Below are positions 1-7,223 of a stretch of 64,000 bases of DNA, piece by piece. The stretch lies in NCBI GenBank assembly GCA_934647305.1, contig CAKUFI010000001.1, positions 124,001 to 188,000 on the forward strand, read 5' to 3'. The first letter of the stretch is position 1. Every line of letters starts with the position of its first letter. Below the pieces are notes generated by a model that was given only the letters and a program-made list of their open reading frames with translations, was not told the DNA's origin and made no database searches. The DNA comes from an uncultured Clostridia bacterium. Lineage in GTDB: Bacteria; Bacillota; Clostridia; Christensenellales; Aristaeellaceae. Both the position numbers and the translations under genes were made by a program.

Positions 1-35
1 CGCTGGAGGCCTACAAGGCGGAAGAGGCAAAGTAA
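1..35 (+). CDS. C-terminal end of an upstream gene (partial)
   Basis: The window opens inside a plus-strand reading frame that ends at a TAA at 33-35. Only the last ten residues (LEAYKAEEAK) are visible, so no function can be given. It lies 61 bp before the next gene's start and is probably co-directional with it. Confidence 0.5.
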   Translation, partial: LEAYKAEEAK

Positions 36-96
36 ATCCTTGGGCGGCGAAGGGGCTTATCGCTTTTTCGCCGCCCGAGTTTATTGTGGAGGGAAA

Positions 97-1290
97 ATGA
101 ACGCAGCAAAATCGAGCGGGAGGCGGGCTGCATGGGTCACGGCGCTGTGCGTCGTGCTGCTCAGCCTGGGGCTGTGGGCGCTTTTGTCCGTGTGGACGAA
201 TACGCCATTCGCTGGCAAAAGTCCCTACTGCACCTACACGCTGCAGGCCATGGCCTGGCGGGATGGACGTGTTTCGCTGGGGCAGGATTATCCATGGCTG
301 GAGCTGGCGGTGTATCAGGGCGACTGGTACGTCAGCTTTCCGCCCACGCCCACCGTGCCGATTTACCTTCTGACCTTCCTGTTCGGCTCAAATGTGCCGG
401 ACAATCTGCTAATTAAGGTTTACGCGCTCGTCGGCCTGCTGGCGGTGTTCTTCGCGCTGCGCAAAAGGCAGGGAAACCTGCGCGCGGGCTTCATCGCGCT
501 GATGACCGGCTTCTGCGGCTCGGCGGCGGCGCTGGCCACGCAGGGCGCGGTGTGGTATCAGGCGCAGATGCTGGCGTTCTGCCTGACGGCGTGCGCAGTC
601 TGTCTGGCCTTGGAGGGGAGCATCACCGTTTCGCTCTTTCTGTACGCACTGTCGGTGGGGTGCAGGCCGTTTAACGTCGCGTACGGGCCGCTTTTGATGC
701 TGATTTGGGCGCGCAGGAAGCGACTGCATACGACACGGGAGCTGGCGCGCGGCCTGTGGAAGGGAATTGTGCTGGGGCTCTGTGTGGCGGCGGCCTACGC
801 GGCGTACAACTACGCGCGATTCGGTGATCCGCTCGAGTTCGGCACGAATTACCTGCCCGAGTTCATGCGCAGCGCCCATGGCGAGTTTTCGCTGAAGCAC
901 CTGGCGAACAACCTCAGAAACGTCGTGCTGGGCGGGCCGTTTGAGCGCGGTGAAAACGGCTGGAGCATCAAAAAGTACGGATTTTCACTGTTCCTGGCCA
1001 ATCCGCTGCTGATCTGCCTGGTCGTCCGGTTTGTGCTGGACGCGGCGAAAAGGCGGCTTAATTCGGTCAAGTGTCTGTGCATGGCGCTGTTTCTCGCGCA
1101 GATGTTCCTGCTCCTGCTGCACAGAACGTTCGGCGGGTTCCAGTTCGGCGCGCGCTACGCCTTCGACCTCGTGCCCTACTATGTCGCCTACCTGTGCGCC
1201 GACGAGCGCCGCCTGAGTGCGTGGGAAATCGCGCTGATGCTTGCCGGGCTCGCCTTCTCGCTTTACGGCATGTCGGTCGTCCATATCTAG
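97..1290 (+). CDS. multi-pass membrane protein, GT-C glycosyltransferase-like
   Basis: A 397-residue integral membrane protein with about ten hydrophobic segments. The first segment follows a short basic N-terminus. The long first external loop contains acidic residues and aromatics (GQDYPWLELAVYQGDW, then SFPPTPTVP), a layout typical of GT-C fold enzymes that use polyprenyl-linked sugar donors; that assignment is inference, not a clear family match. I chose the ATG at 97 because it has a good ribosome binding site (GGAGGG) seven bases upstream; in-frame codons further upstream lack one. A strong terminator follows directly, so transcription ends here. It could also be a membrane protein of unrelated function. 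Confidence 0.65.
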   Translation: MNAAKSSGRRAAWVTALCVVLLSLGLWALLSVWTNTPFAGKSPYCTYTLQAMAWRDGRVSLGQDYPWLELAVYQGDWYVSFPPTPTVPIYLLTFLFGSNVPDNLLIKVYALVGLLAVFFALRKRQGNLRAGFIALMTGFCGSAAALATQGAVWYQAQMLAFCLTACAVCLALEGSITVSLFLYALSVGCRPFNVAYGPLLMLIWARRKRLHTTRELARGLWKGIVLGLCVAAAYAAYNYARFGDPLEFGTNYLPEFMRSAHGEFSLKHLANNLRNVVLGGPFERGENGWSIKKYGFSLFLANPLLICLVVRFVLDAAKRRLNSVKCLCMALFLAQMFLLLLHRTFGGFQFGARYAFDLVPYYVAYLCADERRLSAWEIALMLAGLAFSLYGMSVVHI

Positions 1291-1299
1291 CGCCTTTTC

Positions 1300-1340
1300 C
1301 TGCCTCCCTCGCCTGAAAACGGGGGAGGCAGCGCTTTTTC
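1300..1340 (+). terminator. intrinsic terminator after the GT-C-like gene
   Basis: Inverted repeat TGCCTCCC / GGGGGAGGCA at 1301-1330, followed by a T-rich tract at 1335-1339. It lies ten bases after the stop codon. Confidence 0.8.
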
Positions 1341-1366
1341 GACAACAGTCGTGTCAAAAACGCCTC

Positions 1367-1395
1367 TAGTCAGGCGCGGAAAAACATGGTATAAT
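1367..1395 (+). promoter_or_regulatory. vegetative promoter of the GT4-murQ operon
   Basis: TAGTCA (1367-1372), 17 bp, then TATAAT (1390-1395), with an extended -10 TGG just before it. Upstream at 1338-1344 and 1352-1358 are TTCGACA and TGTCAAA, a perfect and a 6/7 match to the Spo0A box; whether they matter is uncertain because the first overlaps the preceding terminator's T-tract. Confidence 0.65.
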
Positions 1396-1528
1396 GCTAA
1401 GGAGGAAGTTGGAAGGGCTTCCGGGCCGACAGGCAGACATTCATGCCGGCGTGCCCGAAGCAGTGACGAAACAGGCCGGAAAGGGCATGCAATCCCTCTT
1501 CGGAACGCATTTTCAGGAGGACAACGCG

Positions 1529-2677
1529 ATGATTATCGGCGAATTCTGCGACACCTTCCCGCCTGAATTGGACGGCGTGGGCACAGTCGTCAAAAGCTAT
1601 GTGGAGGAACTGACGAAAATGGGGGACGACTGCTACTATGTCGCACCCAACGATCCGAAGTACGACTCGACTGCGCTGCCTTTCAAAACGCTGCTGTACA
1701 AGGGCGTCAAGATGCCGGACGAGCCCTATCACGTGGGGCTGCCGGCGCTGGATCTGAAGTACCTGATGGAAGAGCGCAAGCTGGGCTTCGACATCGTGCA
1801 CGCCCATTCGCCCTTTACCGCGGGCATGAGCGCGCTGCACCTGGCCGGCAGGCGAAAGATTCCGGTCGTGGCCACCTTCCACTCCAAGTACTACGACGAT
1901 TTCTACATTAAAACGCACAGCGAGCTGCTGGCGACGCTGGGTACGGATCTCGTGGTGAATTTCTATAGCAAGTGCGACGAGGTCTGGACGCTCAACGACA
2001 AGACCGCCGAGGTGCTGCGCCAGTACGGCTACAAGAAAGAAATCTTCATCATGCCCAACGGCACCGACGCCTGGACGCCCAGGCCTGAGGAAATCGAGGC
2101 CGCGAAGCGCCGCTGGGGACTGGGCGAGGAGACCGTGCTTTTGTACGTGGGCCAGATGAACTGGAAAAAGAACCTGGCAAAGACGCTCGAGGCCACGGCG
2201 CTCTACGCGAAAAAACACCCCTGCCGGCTGATGATGGTCGGTCAGGGCCCGGACGAAAAGGAGATTGCGCAGCGGGCGCGGGAGCTGGGCATCGAGAAAA
2301 ACGTGCTCTTCACCGGCCACATCGCCGACCGGGAGACGCTGATGAGCATCTATGCCTGCGCCGACCTGCTGGTGTTCCCATCCAAGTACGACAACGCGCC
2401 CATGGTGCTGCGCGAGGCGGCGGCGGCCGGCACGCCTGCCATTCTGCTGCGCGGTTCGTGCGCCTCCTCAGGCATCGAGGACGGCGTGAACGGCCTTCTG
2501 TGCGAGGACACGCCCGAGTCGATCGTCGCCTGTATCGAGCGCGGCCTGCCCGAAAGGCAGAGAATCGGCGAAAAGGCGCGCCAGACCATCCCGGAGCCGT
2601 GGAAGGCCATCGTGGCCAAGGCCAGAAACCGGTACCTGGAGCTTATCGAGCGGAAAAAGGCCGAGACCGGGGAATAA
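1529..2677 (+). CDS. glycosyltransferase family 4
   Basis: A 382-residue GT-B fold glycosyltransferase of family GT4. The N-terminal domain starts with GEFCDTFPPELDGVGTVV, which matches the acceptor-side glycine loop of diacylglycerol glucosyltransferases and related GT4 enzymes, followed by HAHSPFTAG and VATFHSKY. The C-terminal donor domain carries YVGQMNWKKN, the FTGHI strand and the acidic loop FPSKYDNAPMVLREAAAAGTP, where GT4 proteins bind the nucleotide sugar. Start chosen at the ATG preceded by CAGGAGG; a longer frame upstream has no support. Likely product: a glucosyl- or galactosyl-transferase acting on a lipid or polysaccharide acceptor. First gene of the operon running to murQ. Confidence 0.85.
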   Translation: MIIGEFCDTFPPELDGVGTVVKSYVEELTKMGDDCYYVAPNDPKYDSTALPFKTLLYKGVKMPDEPYHVGLPALDLKYLMEERKLGFDIVHAHSPFTAGMSALHLAGRRKIPVVATFHSKYYDDFYIKTHSELLATLGTDLVVNFYSKCDEVWTLNDKTAEVLRQYGYKKEIFIMPNGTDAWTPRPEEIEAAKRRWGLGEETVLLYVGQMNWKKNLAKTLEATALYAKKHPCRLMMVGQGPDEKEIAQRARELGIEKNVLFTGHIADRETLMSIYACADLLVFPSKYDNAPMVLREAAAAGTPAILLRGSCASSGIEDGVNGLLCEDTPESIVACIERGLPERQRIGEKARQTIPEPWKAIVAKARNRYLELIERKKAETGE

Positions 2678-2704
2678 ACAGATCGTTACATAAAGGAGAA
2701 CGTC

Positions 2705-3193
2705 ATGGACATCAGACGCGCAAAACCGGAGGACATGCCGCGGCTGCTCGAGCTGTACGCCCGGGCCAGGCATTTCATGCACACCAGCGGCAACCCCAAC
2801 CAGTGGACGGGCGGCTACCCGAACGAGCAGGTGCTTGAGGCCGACATGCGGGCGGGTAACCTGTACGTGGCCGAGGTGGACGGGACGATCGAGGGCGTAT
2901 TCGCCTTTATCGGCGGCGAAGACCCGACCTACCGGCGCATCGACGGCCGGTGGATAAGCGACGCGCCCTACTGCACCATTCACCGCATCACCACATCCGG
3001 CCGCGTGAAGGGGCTGTCCGCGCAGATTTTCGCCTGGTGTGCGCGGCAGGCGGGCGGAAGTCTTCGCGCCGACACGCACGAGGACAACGCGCCCATGCGC
3101 CACGTGCTGGAAAAGTTTGGATTTGTCTACTGCGGCACGATCTACCTTGCGGACGGCGCGCCGCGCAGAGCGTATCAGTACATTGAAAAATAG
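2705..3193 (+). CDS. GNAT family N-acetyltransferase
   Basis: A 162-residue GNAT protein. The N-terminus IRRAKPEDMPRLLELYARA is the standard first strand and helix of the fold. The acetyl-CoA region is recognisable around GRVKGLSAQIFAWCARQAG, and the typical distal part DNAPMRHVLEKFGFVYCGTIYL is complete. The substrate is unknown; small-molecule or peptide amines are both possible. It follows the glycosyltransferase by 27 bp with its own AAAGGAG site and precedes an M42 peptidase by 17 bp, so it is an operon member. Confidence 0.85.
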   Translation: MDIRRAKPEDMPRLLELYARARHFMHTSGNPNQWTGGYPNEQVLEADMRAGNLYVAEVDGTIEGVFAFIGGEDPTYRRIDGRWISDAPYCTIHRITTSGRVKGLSAQIFAWCARQAGGSLRADTHEDNAPMRHVLEKFGFVYCGTIYLADGAPRRAYQYIEK

Positions 3194-3210
3194 AATCGAG
3201 GGAGTACACA

Positions 3211-4242
3211 ATGAGCTATCTGGATTACGCCGTGAAGCAGAGCATGAACATGCTCGCGATTCCCAGCCCGACCGGCTTTACCCGGGCGGCGACCGACTAT
3301 CTGCTCGCCGAGCTGCGCGATATGGGCTATGCGCCGCAGCGCACGATCAAGGGCACGGTGTGGTGCGATTTGGGCGGCGAGGGGCATCCGATGCTGCTGT
3401 CGGCGCACGTGGACACGCTGGGCGCGATGGTGCGCTCGATCAAGCCGAACGGACGCATCCGCTTTACCCACATCGGCGGCTGGCAGGAGGCGACGGTCGA
3501 GACCGAGAACTGCCTGGTACACACCCGCGACGGGCGCAGGTACTCGGGCACGGTGCAGCACGTCAACGCCTCGCAGCACGTCTTCCGCGCGATGGGCGAA
3601 AAGCCGCGCAATGAGGAGACGCTCGAGGTGGTGCTGGACGAGCTGGTCAAAACCGCCGACGACGTGCGGACGCTGGGCATCGATACCGGCTGCTACATCA
3701 GCTGGGAACCGCGCACCGTGCTGACCGAGTCGGGCTTCCTCAAGAGCCGCCACCTGGACGACAAGGCCTCGAGCGGCGTGCTGCTGGCGCTGGCAAAGGC
3801 GATCAAGGCGGGCGACGTTCTGCCCTCGCGCAGGGTGTACATTATGTTTACCGTGTATGAAGAGGTCGGCCACGGCGCGGCCTGCCTGCCCGCGCACGAC
3901 ATCGAGGAGATGTTGGCGGTGGACATGGGCTGCGTGGGTGATGACCTCAAGTGCGACGAGACCATGGTTTCGATCTGCTGCAAGGACTCGGGCGGCCCGT
4001 ACAACTACGACATGACGAGCAAGCTCATTCGCCTGGCCGAGGAAAATCACCTGGACTACGCGGCCGACGTGTATCCCTACTACGGCTCGGACACGGGCGC
4101 GGCGCTGGGCGCGGGCGAGGAAATCCGTCACGCGCTGATCGGCCAGGGCGTGTTCGCCTCGCACGGCTACGAGCGCACGCACGTCAGGGGCATCGACAAC
4201 ACGCTCAAACTGGTCTGCGCCTATGTGCAGGCCGAGCCCTGA
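3211..4242 (+). CDS. M42 family metallo-aminopeptidase
   Basis: A 343-residue zinc or cobalt aminopeptidase of family M42 (TET/glutamyl-aminopeptidase type). The metal ligands are visible in order: SAHVDTLG (His-x-Asp), LDDKASSG (bridging Asp), the catalytic pair in EEVGHG, the Asp of VDMG and the His near the end in YERTHVRG. A PDZ-like insertion domain (about residues 75-170) fits the family. It would trim peptides in the cytoplasm, typically as a large tetrahedral complex. Start ATG follows GAGGGAG. Operon position between a GNAT and a DUF6062 gene. Confidence 0.9.
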   Translation: MSYLDYAVKQSMNMLAIPSPTGFTRAATDYLLAELRDMGYAPQRTIKGTVWCDLGGEGHPMLLSAHVDTLGAMVRSIKPNGRIRFTHIGGWQEATVETENCLVHTRDGRRYSGTVQHVNASQHVFRAMGEKPRNEETLEVVLDELVKTADDVRTLGIDTGCYISWEPRTVLTESGFLKSRHLDDKASSGVLLALAKAIKAGDVLPSRRVYIMFTVYEEVGHGAACLPAHDIEEMLAVDMGCVGDDLKCDETMVSICCKDSGGPYNYDMTSKLIRLAEENHLDYAADVYPYYGSDTGAALGAGEEIRHALIGQGVFASHGYERTHVRGIDNTLKLVCAYVQAEP

Positions 4243-4260
4243 TCGGAAGGAGGATTCGCC

Positions 4261-5031
4261 ATGAAGCAGCACATCGACACCATCCCGGTATGGGAGGCCT
4301 ATCAGGCGGACTGCGAGTGCCCCCTGTGCCGCATTCGCCTGAAGAACGAGGCGATGTACGTGGACAACTTCCTGGGCGCGTCGGTCATGGAGCCGTCGAC
4401 CCGCGTCGAGGTGAATCAGAAGGGCTTCTGCCAGAGGCACTTTCAGATGATGTTTGACTCGGGCAACCGCCTGGGCCTGGCGCTTCTGTGCCACACGTAC
4501 CTCAAGGAAACCATGGCCAAGCTGGACAAGGACGCGCAGGCCGCCAGGGAAGCCGCGGCGGGCGAGGCCGGCCGGTCAATCTTCGCGCGCGTGGGCGGCA
4601 AAAAGGCCGAGGGCGTGCAGGCGGCCATCGACTCGGCGAGGGAAATCGCCGGCAAGTGCATACTGTGCGAGCGGCTGGACGCGACGATGGATCGCTATGT
4701 CTACACGCTGATCTACATGTGGAAGCACGAGAGCGAGTTCCGAGCGGCGTTTGAGAAATCCAAGGGCTTCTGCCTGAACCACTACGCGCAGGTGCTCGCG
4801 CAGGCACAGAAGGACCTGAGCGGCAAGGAGCTCAAGCAGTTCGTGGACATGCTGTGCGGCCTGCAGAAGCAGAACCTCGAGCGCATTGAGAAGGAAATCG
4901 AGTGGTTTACGCTCAAGTTCGACTATCGCAACCAGAGCAAGCCCTGGGGCAACAGCCAGGACTCGGTCGAGCGCACGATCAACAAGCTGCGCGGCGCGTG
5001 CGTGGGCGATTTGAAGATACCGGAGGAATGA
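4261..5031 (+). CDS. DUF6062 family protein with duplicated Cys/His motifs
   Basis: A 256-residue cytoplasmic protein of the DUF6062 family, function unknown. The sequence contains two similar half-sites: C20-x2-C23 followed by GFC57-x2-H60, and C133-x2-C136 followed by GFC171-x2-H174. The near-identical spacing (34 and 35 residues) points to an internal duplication and two likely zinc or other metal sites. Preceded by AAGGAGG and only 3 bp upstream of the murQ start, so translation of the two is probably coupled. Confidence 0.8.
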   Translation: MKQHIDTIPVWEAYQADCECPLCRIRLKNEAMYVDNFLGASVMEPSTRVEVNQKGFCQRHFQMMFDSGNRLGLALLCHTYLKETMAKLDKDAQAAREAAAGEAGRSIFARVGGKKAEGVQAAIDSAREIAGKCILCERLDATMDRYVYTLIYMWKHESEFRAAFEKSKGFCLNHYAQVLAQAQKDLSGKELKQFVDMLCGLQKQNLERIEKEIEWFTLKFDYRNQSKPWGNSQDSVERTINKLRGACVGDLKIPEE

Positions 5032-5034
5032 CGG

Positions 5035-5943
5035 ATGGATTTCAGTCACTTGACAACCGAGCAGGTCAACCCGGACAGCCTGAATCTGGACATGCTGTCC
5101 ACGCTGGACGCGGTGCGCCTGATGAATTCGATGGACGCGCAGGTGGCGGGTGCGGTGGCTCAGGCCGCGCCCCAGATCGCCCAGGCGGTGGACGCGATTG
5201 CCGAACGCTTTCAGAGAGGCGGGCGGCTGATCTACTGCGGCGCGGGCACCAGCGGCAGGCTGGGCGTACTGGACGCGAGCGAATGTCCGCCGACGTTCGG
5301 CGTGTCGCCTGAGCAGGTCGTGGGCCTGATGGCGGGCGGCGAACGGGCGATTCGCGTGCCGATCGAGGGCGCGGAGGACTCGCCGGAGCTGGGCGCGGAC
5401 GATGTGAGCCGGGTACGCGTGGGCGAAAACGACGTGCTGGTCGCCATCAGCGCCAGCGGGTACGCGCCGTACTGCGTGGGCGCGGTGGAAGAGGCCAGGG
5501 CGCGCGGGGCATTCACGGCCGCGGTGGTGTGCGCAAGGGATTCAGTGCTTTCGCGGCACGTGCAGGTGTGCATCGAGGCGGTGGTCGGGCCGGAGATCGT
5601 GTCCGGCTCCACCCGGCTGCGCGCCGGAACCGCCACCAAGATGGTGCTCAACATGCTCACGACGCTGTCCATGGTGCGCGTGGGCAAGGTGTACAGGAAC
5701 CTGATGGTGGACATGAAGCCCAGCAACGCCAAGCTGCGCGACCGTGCGGTGCGCATCGTCATGCAGGCGCTCGGCTGCGGGCGGGAACGCGCGCAGGAGC
5801 TGCTCGGCGCGTGCGACGGGAACGTCAAGGCCGCCATCGTGTGCGGCGAAACCGGATGCGGTGCGCAGATTGCCGAAAAGGCGCTGGATGCGTGTCAGGG
5901 CTTCGTCAGGCGGGCCATTGCGCAGGTTCAGGACGAGAAATAG
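5035..5943 (+). CDS. murQ: N-acetylmuramic acid 6-phosphate etherase
   Basis: A 302-residue SIS-domain enzyme that cleaves the lactyl ether of MurNAc 6-phosphate to give GlcNAc 6-phosphate and D-lactate in cell-wall recycling. Diagnostic stretches are RLIYCGAGTSGRLGVLDASE near residue 65, the ECPPTFG motif, VGPEIVSGSTRLRAGTATK (about 180-200) and VDMKPSNAKLRDRA. The length is normal for MurQ. Start ATG follows a GGAGGAATG context and lies 3 bp after the previous gene. No MurP-type PTS is nearby, so the source of MurNAc 6-phosphate is not shown here. Confidence 0.93.
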   Translation: MDFSHLTTEQVNPDSLNLDMLSTLDAVRLMNSMDAQVAGAVAQAAPQIAQAVDAIAERFQRGGRLIYCGAGTSGRLGVLDASECPPTFGVSPEQVVGLMAGGERAIRVPIEGAEDSPELGADDVSRVRVGENDVLVAISASGYAPYCVGAVEEARARGAFTAAVVCARDSVLSRHVQVCIEAVVGPEIVSGSTRLRAGTATKMVLNMLTTLSMVRVGKVYRNLMVDMKPSNAKLRDRAVRIVMQALGCGRERAQELLGACDGNVKAAIVCGETGCGAQIAEKALDACQGFVRRAIAQVQDEK

Positions 5944-5946
5944 CAG

Positions 5947-5990
5947 ATACTCCCTTGCGGCGAAAAGGTGCTGTGGGGGAGTATTTTTCT
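5947..5990 (+). terminator. intrinsic terminator after murQ
   Basis: Perfect arms ATACTCCC (5947-5954) and GGGAGTAT (5977-5984) followed by a T-rich tract. It closes the GT4-murQ operon. The remaining bases up to 6171 carry only the leader of the next gene. Confidence 0.8.
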
Positions 5991-6171
5991 GCGGAGGAGA
6001 GGCCCTCAGGCACTTGCGCCGTGGTGTCGAAAAGGAATACGGAGGGCGGGATTCGTGAACTGAAGGGAAAAGATTAGAAAACTCGGTAAAAACTGGAAAG
6101 TGAAAAAAGCGGGAACTTTGCGGAGGGGGGTATGGTCTAAACAGTAAATTCAGGAAAGGATGTGGTACTCA

Positions 6172-7113
6172 ATGAAACGGTTCCTCAAGGTGTGTCTCTC
6201 GGTTGTTCTTCTGCTTGCGCTGCTTACGACGGCAGCCTTTGCGGAGAGCGCGGTCGTCAAGACCAGAACCAGCGACGGTTCGCTGAAGCTGCGCGCGGGC
6301 GCGGGCACCAACTACGCGGTTAACGGCTATGTCAAGAACGGCGATGCGATCGACGTGCTCGAAAAGGGCGACGTGTGGTCGAAGGTGAAGGCGGTGAAGT
6401 CGGGCAAGACCGGCTACATCAAGAACATCTACATCAAGGCTTCCTCTTCGGGTTCGACCGGCTCCGACATGGTGCGCGGCAAGAACGTGTACGTCAGCGA
6501 GAACGGCGGTTCCCTGAAGGTTCGTTCCGGTGCGGGCACGAACTATGGCATCAACGGCTATGTGCAGCACGGCGACGCGATCACCATTCTGAGCCTGGGC
6601 AACAAGTGGTCGATGATCCGCGTGGAGAAGAACGGCGTGGTCGGCTTCATCCGCAACGAGTACATCTACGGCTACGGCACGCCTGGCTGGAGCACGGACG
6701 CGGGTCTGGACAAGCCCACTGTGAGCACGTATGACGCGGCGACCGTGATCACCAAGTACTCGACCAGCACCGTGAACCTGCGCAAGAGCGCCTCTGCGTC
6801 CTCCGAGAAGGTGGGCGAGGTGAAGCGCGGCACGTACCTCAAGGTGACTGGCAGCGAAGGCAACTGGTACAAGGTGACGACCCGAAACGGCGTGACCGGC
6901 TACATCAGCAAGAGCTACGTCTCTCTGGGCGCGACCGGCCGCACGGTGGCCAACCTGAACGTCCGTCAGGGCGCGGGCAGCAGCACGACCAAGCTCGCGA
7001 CGCTGGCCAAGGGCACCTCGGTGACCATCCTCAGCGTGGACGGCAACTGGGCCAAGATCCGCTACGGCAAGTCCTCGACCGGCTATGTCAGCATTCGCTA
7101 TCTGAACTACTGA
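6172..7113 (+). CDS. secreted protein with four SH3b domains
   Basis: A 313-residue exported protein. A signal peptide (MKRFLKVCLSVVLLLALLTT, cleavage after AFA near residue 24) is followed by four bacterial SH3 domains of about 60 residues. Each has the LKLRAGAGTN or LNVRQGAGS type motif, then a GD/GT turn, a W-x-K/M strand and a GYI/GFI-x-x-Y ending. The first two repeats are closest to each other. No catalytic domain is attached, so the protein probably binds peptidoglycan or surface polymers. The ATG at 6172 is preferred because it starts the signal peptide; the in-frame ATG at 6160 sits on top of the AGGAAAGGA ribosome site. Confidence 0.85.
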   Translation: MKRFLKVCLSVVLLLALLTTAAFAESAVVKTRTSDGSLKLRAGAGTNYAVNGYVKNGDAIDVLEKGDVWSKVKAVKSGKTGYIKNIYIKASSSGSTGSDMVRGKNVYVSENGGSLKVRSGAGTNYGINGYVQHGDAITILSLGNKWSMIRVEKNGVVGFIRNEYIYGYGTPGWSTDAGLDKPTVSTYDAATVITKYSTSTVNLRKSASASSEKVGEVKRGTYLKVTGSEGNWYKVTTRNGVTGYISKSYVSLGATGRTVANLNVRQGAGSSTTKLATLAKGTSVTILSVDGNWAKIRYGKSSTGYVSIRYLNY

Positions 7114-7178
7114 TCGACCGGGAACCATGAGAGTACAGATGATAAAACGTCCGCCTGAAGCGCTGGACGAGAGAACAG

Positions 7179-7216
7179 CGCCCCATTCCGCCTGGCAGCG
7201 GGATGGGGCGTTTTCT
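7179..7216 (+). terminator. intrinsic terminator after the SH3b gene
   Basis: Arms CGCCCCATTCCGC and GCGGGATGGGGCG (7180-7210) followed by TTTTCT. It separates this gene from the convergent glycoside hydrolase gene. Confidence 0.85.
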
Positions 7217-7223
7217 GTGCGGG

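Noticed and set aside
1338..1358. Spo0A-box pair upstream of the GT4-murQ operon
   Set aside because: One perfect and one 6/7 match exist, but the first coincides with the terminator T-tract and the operon has no sporulation link, so I only mention it.
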